DNA from: Mesorhizobium sp. Root102 | GTDB lineage: Bacteria > Pseudomonadota > Alphaproteobacteria > Rhizobiales > Rhizobiaceae | Assembly: GCF_001425625.1 (NCBI RefSeq) | Contig: NZ_LMCP01000004.1 | Coordinates: forward strand, 62,001 to 126,000 | Length of the DNA: 64,000 nucleotides | Direction: 5' to 3' | Shown here: piece after piece, positions 55,381 to 64,000 of the stretch | Layout: the number at the start of each line of letters is the position of its first letter | Position numbering within the stretch: the first letter of the stretch is position 1 | The notes under the pieces: model-generated | What the model was told of the DNA's origin: nothing | Database searches by the model: none | What the model saw: only the letters and a program-made list of their open reading frames with translations | Position numbers and translations under genes: made by a program

Positions 55381-57054
55381 ATGCTTTCCAGACTGTCGAT
55401 CCGCGATATCGTCCTGATCGAGAAGCTGGATATCGACTTCCAGCCGGGTCTTTCGGTGCTGACCGGCGAAACCGGCGCCGGCAAATCCATCCTGCTCGAT
55501 GCCTTGTCGCTGGCGCTCGGCGCGCGTGGCGACGCGTCGCTGGTGCGCCATGGCGCGGCGCAAGGCCAAGTCATCGCCGTCTTCGACGTGCCGCGCAACC
55601 ATCCGGTGCGCGCGCTGCTTGCCGAAAACGCCATAGAGGATGACGGCGACATTATCCTGCGCCGCCTGCAGACGGCGGATGGCCGCACCCGCGTCTTCGT
55701 CAACGATCAGCCTTCAAGCGTCACCTTGATGCGCGATGTCGGCCGCGCGTTGGTCGAAATCCACGGTCAGCACGACGAACGCGCGCTGGTCGATCCCGGC
55801 GCGCACCGCGAGGTGCTCGACGCTTTCGGCGGCCATCTCGGCGCCGTTCGCTCGACGGGCGAGGCATGGCGGCACTGGCGCGCCTGCGAGCAGGAGCTGT
55901 CGCGCCACCGCGCCAAGGTGGCGGCGGCCGCGCGCGAGGCCGACTATCTGCGTGCGGCGGTGGCGGAGCTGACAAAGCTTGATCCGCAGCCGGGTGAGGA
56001 GACCGATCTTGCCGAACTGCGCGCATCGATGATGCGGGCCGAGAAGATCGCATCGGAAATCCATGATGCGCAGGATGTGCTGTCCGGCCCGTCCTCGCCC
56101 TTGCCGCAACTGGCCAGTCTGCTCAGACGGCTGCAGCGCAAGGTGACGGAGACGCCCGGCCTGCTCGACGACGTGGTCAAGTCGCTGGATGAGGCGATGC
56201 TGTCGCTCGACGCTGCGCAATCGGGCGTCGAGGCCGCACTGCGCGCCACCGAATATGATCCGCAGCGGCTGGAGAAGGCGGAGGAGCGGCTGTTTTCGCT
56301 GCGCGCGGCCTCGCGCAAGCACAGCGTCGCCGTCGACGACCTGGCGCAGCTGCGCGATACGATGTCGGCCGATCTCGCCGATCTCGATGCCGGCGAGGAG
56401 CGCCTGCACGGGTTGGAAAAGCAGGCCACTGCCGCGCGTGAGACCTATGACATTGCCGCCGCGCAGCTGTCCTCGCTTCGTCATGCGGCTGCGGTCGGCC
56501 TGACCAAGGCGGTCATGGCCGAATTGCCGGCGCTGAAGCTCGAACGCGCCGCCTTTATTGTGGAAATGAAAAGCGAGGCCGAAAGCCGCATGGAAGAGGG
56601 CATCGACCAGATCGAGTTCTGGGTGCGCACCAATCCCGGCACGCGGCCCGGCCCGATGATGAAGGTGGCTTCCGGCGGCGAGCTCTCGCGCTTCCTTTTG
56701 GCGCTGAAAGTGGCGCTGGCCGACCGTGGCTCGGCGCCGACGCTGGTGTTCGATGAAATCGACACCGGCGTGGGCGGCGCTGTCGCCGATGCCATCGGCC
56801 AACGGCTGGCGCGGCTGTCGAAGCGTGTGCAGGTGCTCTCGGTCACGCACGCGCCACAGGTGGCGGCGCGCGCGGCGACGCATTTCCTGATCTCCAAATC
56901 CGGCACCACCGACCGTGTCGCCACCGGCATTGCCGAAATGGACCGGCCGGCGCGGCAGGAAGAGATCGCGCGCATGCTGGCCGGCGCCACCATCACGGAC
57001 GAGGCCCGTGCCGCCGCCGAGCGGCTGCTGCGCGAGAATACCACGGCGGCATAA
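55381..57054 (+). CDS. recN: DNA repair protein RecN
   Basis: A 557-aa SMC-like ATPase. Walker A is GETGAGKSILLDAL (29-42), with a coiled-coil middle (about 160-390). The C-terminal part has MKVASGGELSRFLLALKVAL (signature) and TLVFDEIDTGVGG (Walker B). It tethers and aligns broken DNA ends in recombinational repair. The ATG at 55381 is used. The palindrome cluster lies directly upstream. Confidence 0.95.
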   Translation: MLSRLSIRDIVLIEKLDIDFQPGLSVLTGETGAGKSILLDALSLALGARGDASLVRHGAAQGQVIAVFDVPRNHPVRALLAENAIEDDGDIILRRLQTADGRTRVFVNDQPSSVTLMRDVGRALVEIHGQHDERALVDPGAHREVLDAFGGHLGAVRSTGEAWRHWRACEQELSRHRAKVAAAAREADYLRAAVAELTKLDPQPGEETDLAELRASMMRAEKIASEIHDAQDVLSGPSSPLPQLASLLRRLQRKVTETPGLLDDVVKSLDEAMLSLDAAQSGVEAALRATEYDPQRLEKAEERLFSLRAASRKHSVAVDDLAQLRDTMSADLADLDAGEERLHGLEKQATAARETYDIAAAQLSSLRHAAAVGLTKAVMAELPALKLERAAFIVEMKSEAESRMEEGIDQIEFWVRTNPGTRPGPMMKVASGGELSRFLLALKVALADRGSAPTLVFDEIDTGVGGAVADAIGQRLARLSKRVQVLSVTHAPQVAARAATHFLISKSGTTDRVATGIAEMDRPARQEEIARMLAGATITDEARAAAERLLRENTTAA

Positions 57055-57130
57055 GAAAAACGGGTGTCAGGGATCGAGTCAGGATATGGCTCCATCCCGC
57101 TGTTCAGGAATGCTTTTCCCAAAATCCTGA

Positions 57131-59370
<2,240 letters not shown>

Positions 59371-59371
<1 letters not shown>

Positions 59372-60063
59372 TGGAAGGCGCATTCAAAGGGTTCGGGCCA
59401 AAGGCCATTCCGTTCCTGAAGGCGCTGGACTTCCACCAGAGCCGCGAATGGTTCCTGGAAAACCGCGACCTGTTCGAACAGGAATTGCGCGATCCCCTCA
59501 GTGATCTCGTCGACACGCTGACCGAGCGCTTCGCAAAGGCAGGCCTCGGCCTGCGCGGCGACCGCAAGAAGTCGCTGTTCCGCATCAATCGCGACGTGCG
59601 CTTCGCCAAGGACAAACGGCCCTACAACAGGCATTTGTCGGCCATCCTGTCGCCAGACGGCACCAAGATGGAGCAGGGCGTGTTCTATGTGCATATCGGG
59701 CTTGAGCGCTGCTTTGCCGGCGTCGCTTGGTGGCAACCCGAGGCAGCGCTGCTGCTGGCGCTGCGCAAAGCCATCGCGACGCGACCGGACACGTTTCGCG
59801 CCATGGTGGCGGCGTTGAAGAGGAACCGTCTTGAACTCGAGACGGAAGGCCGCATGAAACGTACGCCACGCGGCTTCGAGCATATCAGCGATGCTGACCT
59901 GGTCGCCGCCATCCGCCACCGACATTTTGTCGTCCAGCATGTCATCGATCCGGCGGGAATCCATACGGCTGATCTGGTCGACGAACTCGTCGATTTCACC
60001 TTGCGCGCCAAGCCGCTGCTCGACTGGGGCAGGGCGATCGAGGGCAAGACCCTCGCCGGCTAG
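59371..60063 (+). CDS. DUF2461 family protein
   Basis: A 230-aa protein of the DUF2461 (TIGR02453) family. The sequence PFLKALDFHQSREWFLENRDLFEQ, RINRDVRFAKDKRPYNRHLSA, GVFYVHIGLERCF and TPRGFEHISD is typical. The function is unknown. The conserved Arg, Asp and His residues suggest a nucleic-acid or metabolite-binding fold. TGATG overlap couples it to ligA, which hints at DNA metabolism but is not proof. A GTG at 59368 is an alternative start. Confidence 0.85.
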
Positions 60064-60172
60064 CCCTTCGACGAGGCGCCTTGTCGATCATTTCCGCTGA
60101 TCATTCGGCTCAAGCGAATTCGTGTGACAGCGCAGGCTGTGCCACCTACATACCGCCATTCCCTTGTTGTTG

Positions 60173-60219
60173 TGCATGTCGTTGTCCCCAAACCGCTACG
60201 CACTTTTGGGCGACATGCA
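60173..60219. repeat. palindromic repeat, GTTGTCCC type, upstream of azlC
   Basis: Perfect ends TGCATGTCG (60173-60181) and CGACATGCA (60211-60219), with an inner CCCAAA/TTTGGG. Shares GTTGTCCC and CACTTTTGGG-like core with the repeat at 12622. It lies 14 bases before the azlC start. Confidence 0.7.
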
Positions 60220-60232
60220 TCAGGAGTGGTCG

Positions 60233-60961
60233 ATGGCGACGGACGTAATTTCCGAGAGCGGCGCGAAAAGCGATTTCTGGCAGGGTGTGCGGCTGTCGAT
60301 GCCTGTCGTGGTGGCGTCGGCGCCGTTTGCGGTGCTGTTCGGCGCGCTCGCCGTCGACAATGGCTTCTCGGTCCTGGAGGCCTTCCTGATGAGCGCGCTG
60401 GTCTATGGCGGCGCCAGCCAGATGGTCGGCATCCAGCTGTTCGGCCAGCATGTGGCGCCGTGGCTGATCGTGCTGTCGATCTTTGCCGTCAATTTCCGTC
60501 ACGTGCTCTATTCCGCCGGCATCGGCCGGCGCATCGCGCACTGGCCCATCATCCAGCAGGCGCTCGGCTATTTCATCCTCACCGATCCGCAGTTCGCGGT
60601 GGCCGAGGCGCGCGCGCAATCCGGCCAGACGGTCGGCTTTGCCTGGTATCTGGGACTTGGCCTGCCGGTCTATGTGTTCTGGATAATCGAAAGCGCGCTC
60701 GGCGCGGTGTTCGGCAAGCTGATCCCCGACACGCATGCGCTGGGCATCGATTTCCTGTTGCCGATCTATTTCCTCGGTCTTGTCCTGGGCTTCCGCAAGC
60801 GGCCGCTGTGGCTGCCGGTGGTCATTGCCAGTGGCGCCGCCTCGATCGTCGCCTACAAGACGGTGGGCTCGCCCTGGCATGTCTCGATCGGCGCGATTGC
60901 CGGCGTGCTGCTGGCGGTCCTTCTGCCACCCCACCACAGCGGCGTGGGAGAGCGGCCATGA
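60233..60961 (+). CDS. azlC: AzlC-family branched-chain amino acid exporter subunit
   Basis: A 242-aa membrane protein with seven or eight helices. The signature GGASQMVGIQLFG, NFRHVLYSAGIG and FWIIESALGAVFGKLIPDTHALGIDF is present. The large subunit of an AzlCD-type exporter moves branched-chain amino acids or related compounds out of the cell. The ATG at 60233 is supported by CAGGAG upstream. It overlaps azlD by four bases (ATGA). Confidence 0.9.
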   Translation: MATDVISESGAKSDFWQGVRLSMPVVVASAPFAVLFGALAVDNGFSVLEAFLMSALVYGGASQMVGIQLFGQHVAPWLIVLSIFAVNFRHVLYSAGIGRRIAHWPIIQQALGYFILTDPQFAVAEARAQSGQTVGFAWYLGLGLPVYVFWIIESALGAVFGKLIPDTHALGIDFLLPIYFLGLVLGFRKRPLWLPVVIASGAASIVAYKTVGSPWHVSIGAIAGVLLAVLLPPHHSGVGERP

Positions 60962-61254
60962 GCACGACATTCTGGATCATCATCGCTGGCGCAACCGCCA
61001 CCTATCTGACACGCATCGGCGGACATCTGGTCATTTCCCGCTTCGACACCATCCATCCGCGTGTGGAAGCCGGTCTCAACGCCGTGCCGGCGGCGGTGCT
61101 GACGACACTGGTGGCGCCGGAACTGTTGAATGCCGGGCCGGCGGAATGGGCGGCACTGGTGGTTACGGCAGTGGTTTCGCTGCGCGGCGGGCTGATGGCG
61201 ATGTTCCTGGCCGGGGCTGCGGTGTTGATCGTGGCGCGGCAGTTCGTCGGGTAG
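60958..61254 (+). CDS. azlD: AzlD-family small exporter subunit
   Basis: A 98-aa membrane protein with three or four helices. TYLTRIGGHLVI, LNAVPAAVLTTLVAPELL and SLRGGLMAMFLAGAAVLIVAR are AzlD patterns. It is the partner of azlC in the exporter, coupled by ATGA. It is followed by a repeat relic rather than another gene. Confidence 0.9.
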   Translation: MSTTFWIIIAGATATYLTRIGGHLVISRFDTIHPRVEAGLNAVPAAVLTTLVAPELLNAGPAEWAALVVTAVVSLRGGLMAMFLAGAAVLIVARQFVG

Positions 61255-61289
61255 TCCTGCGAGCGCGATCGTTTTCGAACGTCAGCGCT

Positions 61290-61420
61290 GCCCCTCATTG
61301 CCCTGGCGGGCATGCCCTCCGCTGTCGCTCCGGGCGTTCGTGTTCGAAAAGCCAAGCAGTTGGCTTTTCGTCCGCTGCGCGGAGCACGCCTCACCCCCGT
61401 AAACGGGGAGAAAGAAGCTC
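61290..61420. repeat. relic of the rhizobial repeat also found inside the hydantoinase gene
   Basis: GGGCGTTCGTGTTCGAAAAGCC, TTGGCTTTTCG and CTCACCCCCG with a GGGGAG tail follow the same order as in 27260-27390. About 130 bases with no open frame worth reporting. It lies between azlD and the Xaa-Pro aminopeptidase, the convergent intergenic space. Confidence 0.6.
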
Positions 61421-61423
61421 GCC

Positions 61424-63268
61424 TCAAATCTTGGCGTCGTGCGGCAGCGGCGCAGTGGCCTTTTCCAGCCAGGTCAGCGTTTCGCCGTCAAGCATCGGCC
61501 CGATCTCGGCCAGCACGCGGGCATGGTAGGCGTCGAGCCAATGCAGCTCCTCGCGCGTCAATAGGTCTGACCGCACCAGCCTGACGTCGATCGGCGCCAG
61601 CGTCAGCGTCTCGAATGCATGCATGGCAATGTCGCCGCCGTCGATCTGAACGGCCGGGGTCACCAGGATGAGGTTTTCGATCCGGATGCCGTAGGAGCCT
61701 TCCTTGTAATAGCCCGGCTCGTTGGACAGCATCATGCCTTCGAGCAGCTTTTCGGTGCCGGTTCGAGCGATGCGCTGCGGGCCTTCATGCACGGCCAGAT
61801 ACGAGCCGACGCCATGGCCGGTGCCGTGGGCGAAGTCGCAGCCGTGCTTCCACAGCGCCATGCGCGCGACGGCATCGATTTCCGAGCCGCGCGTGCCGGC
61901 GGGAAAGCGCAAGGTAGAGATGCCGATCATGCCTTTCAGCACCAGCGTGAAGCGTTCGCGCATTTCCTCGGTCGGCTGGCCGATCGGCACGGTGCGGGTG
62001 ATGTCGGTGGTGCCGTCCTGATATTGTGCGCCGGAATCGAGCAGGAACAGTTCGCCGGCCCGCAGCTTGCGGCTGGTGGCGCGCGACACGCGGTAATGCA
62101 TGATGGCGCCGTTCGGGCCGGCACCGGAAATGGTGTCGAAGGAGACGTCGCGTAGCGGCATCTGGGTTTCCTCGCCCGTCTGCCGCCGCGACTCCTCCAG
62201 CCTGGTGACGACTGATATCTCGTCGAGCGAACCGGGTTTTTGCCGCTCCAGCCAGCACAGCAATTTCGCCACAGCCGCGCCATCGCGGCGATGCGCGGCG
62301 CGCGAGCCGTTGATCTCGGCCTGGTTCTTGGTGGCGCGCGGGATGCGGGCAGGGTCAACTGCCGTAATCACGGTGCCGCCATTGGCTTCGACCAGCATGC
62401 GCAGCCTGTCGGCCGCCAGCACCGGGTCGAGCGCGATTTTCGCGCCACTCTTGGCAAGCGCCACGATTGCCGCTTCGAATTTGCCGGGCTCATGCGGCTC
62501 GGCGAGCTGGGTGAGGTAGGCCACGACCTGGCGCGAGAATTTGCGCTTATCCATGAAAAGCTGGTGCGACCCATCGGCCGCGAGGATGGCGAAGCCGAGC
62601 GCCAGCGGCGTGTGCGGCACGTCACCGCCACGGATGTTGAAGGCCCAGGCAATGGAGGAGGGGTCGGTCAGCGCGGCATGGGTGGCACCGTCCTTGGCGA
62701 TCGCAATTGCCAGCCGCGCCAGCTTGTCCTTGGCGAGCTCGCCGGCAAAACCGATCGGATGAAGTTCGACTGGCGCCACCGGCGCCTCGGGCTGATCCTT
62801 CCAGATGATGTCGATCGGGTTCTTGTCGAGCGGCACCAGCACGGCGCCTGATTTGTCGGCCGAGGCCTGCAACGCCTTGACCTCGCTGATCGTGTGCAGC
62901 CATGGATCGAAGCTGAGCCGTGCGCCCTTGCCAAGATTGTCTTTGAGCCAGACGGCCGGCGGATTGTCGACCAGGCTTTCGATCGAAAAGACGTCGAGAT
63001 CGACCTCGCTGCGCACCTGCAGCGTGTAGCGCCCATCGACAAAGACGAAGGCGCGGTCGCGCAGTACGATGGCCACACCGGCCGAGCCGCTGAAGCCGGT
63101 CAGCCATTTCAGCCGCGCCGAACGGTCGGCGACATATTCGCCCTGGTGCTCGTCGGCGCGCGGCACGATGAAACCATCAAGCCCGTTGGCTTCAAGCCAT
63201 TGGCGCAGCAGCGCCACGCGTGGCTTGCCGACGGCCGGGTCGCCCGCGGAATCGAAGGTCTGGAACAT
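61424..63268 (-). CDS. M24 family Xaa-Pro aminopeptidase (aminopeptidase P)
   Basis: A 614-aa protein with two N-terminal creatinase-like domains (residues 1-310) and a C-terminal pita-bread domain. The metal-binding residues appear in order: LLDSGAQYQDGTTDITRT (two Asp), GTGHGVGSYLAVHEGP (His), LSNEPGYYKEG (Glu) and GIRIENLILV (Glu). Such enzymes cleave the N-terminal residue of peptides with proline in position two, using two manganese ions in the cytoplasm. The length (about 600) fits the long bacterial/eukaryotic class. The ATG at 63268 has AGGAGG upstream. Confidence 0.92.
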   Translation of the reverse strand: MFQTFDSAGDPAVGKPRVALLRQWLEANGLDGFIVPRADEHQGEYVADRSARLKWLTGFSGSAGVAIVLRDRAFVFVDGRYTLQVRSEVDLDVFSIESLVDNPPAVWLKDNLGKGARLSFDPWLHTISEVKALQASADKSGAVLVPLDKNPIDIIWKDQPEAPVAPVELHPIGFAGELAKDKLARLAIAIAKDGATHAALTDPSSIAWAFNIRGGDVPHTPLALGFAILAADGSHQLFMDKRKFSRQVVAYLTQLAEPHEPGKFEAAIVALAKSGAKIALDPVLAADRLRMLVEANGGTVITAVDPARIPRATKNQAEINGSRAAHRRDGAAVAKLLCWLERQKPGSLDEISVVTRLEESRRQTGEETQMPLRDVSFDTISGAGPNGAIMHYRVSRATSRKLRAGELFLLDSGAQYQDGTTDITRTVPIGQPTEEMRERFTLVLKGMIGISTLRFPAGTRGSEIDAVARMALWKHGCDFAHGTGHGVGSYLAVHEGPQRIARTGTEKLLEGMMLSNEPGYYKEGSYGIRIENLILVTPAVQIDGGDIAMHAFETLTLAPIDVRLVRSDLLTREELHWLDAYHARVLAEIGPMLDGETLTWLEKATAPLPHDAKI

Positions 63269-63414
63269 GGTGGGCCTCCTGCAGTCAGCGCAACCGTAGC
63301 GTACGGTCGCGAAAATCGGAATCGATTTCCGGCTGGGCGCAACCTGCTACAGCATCGCTTGACTGACAACCGGCGGAACTTGGTCCAAGCCGGGTCGTTG
63401 CCGGCCTGTCTGCC

Positions 63415-64000
63415 TCAGTGCTTGAGATGGATCGTCACCCAGCCCTCGCGGTGCAAGGTTCTGATATGGCGGAAGTTCTGACCGACATAGGCCGCGACGA
63501 CGGCGTCGCGCTGTCGTTCGAGGATGCCTGACAGCACGATGGAGCCGCCAAGCGCGATATGACCGGCCATTTGTGGCGCCAGCCGCATCAGCGGCCGTGC
63601 CAATATGTTGGCGACGATGAGATCGAAAGGCGCGCGCTTGCCAAAGATCGGATGGTGGAAGCCCGGCGCGGTCACTGTCTCCACCAGCGTCTTGACGTGG
63701 TTGAGCCGCACGTTGGCGGCAGCCACCTTTACCGCCACCGGATCGATGTCGGTCGCCAGCACCGGAATATGCGCCAGCTTGGCGACGGCAATCGCCAGCA
63801 CCGCACTGCCGGTGCCAAGGTCGAGCGCATTGCGCGGATGCTCGCGCCGCACCACTCTTTCCAGCATCTCCAGGCAGCCGGCGGTGGTCCCGTGGTGGCC
63901 GGTGCCGAAGGCGAGGCCGGCCTCGATTTCGATGGCGAGCTCGCCGCTGTGGCGCTTGCGGCGGTCATGCGCGCCGTGGACGAAGAAACGGCCGGCGCGC
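63415..64000 (-). CDS. prmA: ribosomal protein L11 methyltransferase PrmA (N-terminus beyond the window)
   Basis: The C-terminal 194 or so codons are present; the start lies beyond base 64000. Present are [12 protein letters not shown], the SAM motif [18 protein letters not shown] and [14 protein letters not shown], the NILA motif typical of PrmA. It trimethylates ribosomal protein L11. The usual GCGSG is GTGSA here, a small variation of motif I. 147 bases separate it from the aminopeptidase start upstream; nothing further is seen there. Confidence 0.9.
   Translation of the reverse strand, partial: RAGRFFVHGAHDRRKRHSGELAIEIEAGLAFGTGHHGTTAGCLEMLERVVRREHPRNALDLGTGSAVLAIAVAKLAHIPVLATDIDPVAVKVAAANVRLNHVKTLVETVTAPGFHHPIFGKRAPFDLIVANILARPLMRLAPQMAGHIALGGSIVLSGILERQRDAVVAAYVGQNFRHIRTLHREGWVTIHLKH

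Overview
The window looks like a chromosomal segment of a Rhizobiales (Hyphomicrobiales) alphaproteobacterium, most likely Mesorhizobium or a close relative. The evidence is the GC-rich coding bias, a full alphaproteobacterial division/cell-wall (dcw) cluster running from mraZ through ftsZ to lpxC, bamD, recN and ligA, a betaine-lipid locus (btaAB), a cluster of GANTC (CcrM-type) sites, and rhizobial-style palindromic intergenic repeats. No tRNA, rRNA, transposase, prophage or CRISPR array was seen. The one structural RNA is RNase P RNA (rnpB).

Layout. 1-14.7 kb: mixed housekeeping and exported proteins: a cut alpha/beta hydrolase, an exported RNase T2, a membrane diguanylate cyclase, ettA, tam, a FabH-like synthase, a MOSC protein, an SDR, a class IV aminotransferase, and trmO-DUF2293 facing an ArsR-methyltransferase regulator translationally coupled to metF. 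14.7-24.2 kb: a palindromic repeat and terminator after metF, a 28-residue membrane micropeptide, an EamA exporter, a type III decarboxylase, an MltB-like transglycosylase, a GH25 lysozyme lipoprotein with decayed tandem copies of its own 3' end, a serine hydrolase, a HigBA module, and btaA-btaB behind a good PHO box. 24.2-33.3 kb: a fused hydantoinase/oxoprolinase interrupted in frame by a genomic repeat, a small lipoprotein, a TerB-DnaJ protein coupled to an amidase, an SLT transglycosylase, rnpB, a ParDE module and a Cys/Met-metabolism PLP enzyme.

33.7-59.4 kb: the dcw cluster, all on the plus strand: mraZ, rsmH, ftsL, ftsI, murE, murF, mraY, murD, ftsW, murG, murC, murB, then a 300-base gap with a hairpin and eight GANTC sites, then ddlB, ftsQ, ftsA, ftsZ. 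A perfect 16-bp hairpin follows ftsZ, and then come lpxC, bamD, recN and ligA. Many of these genes overlap by ATGA or similar, which implies translational coupling. 59.4-64 kb: a DUF2461 protein, the azlC-azlD exporter pair, a repeat relic, an M24 Xaa-Pro aminopeptidase and a truncated prmA.

How the parts fit together: the dcw block makes the peptidoglycan precursor, assembles the divisome and commits lipid A synthesis. Four scattered enzymes (MltB-like, GH25, amidase, SLT) would remodel or recycle the wall. The btaAB locus would swap phospholipids for betaine lipid under phosphate starvation. The ArsR-methyltransferase/metF pair suggests one-carbon/methionine control by S-adenosyl metabolites. 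No wholly unknown multi-gene system was found. The most unusual signals are small or regulatory: the micropeptide, the GANTC cluster, the in-gene repeat, the lysozyme tail repeats and the palindrome clusters.
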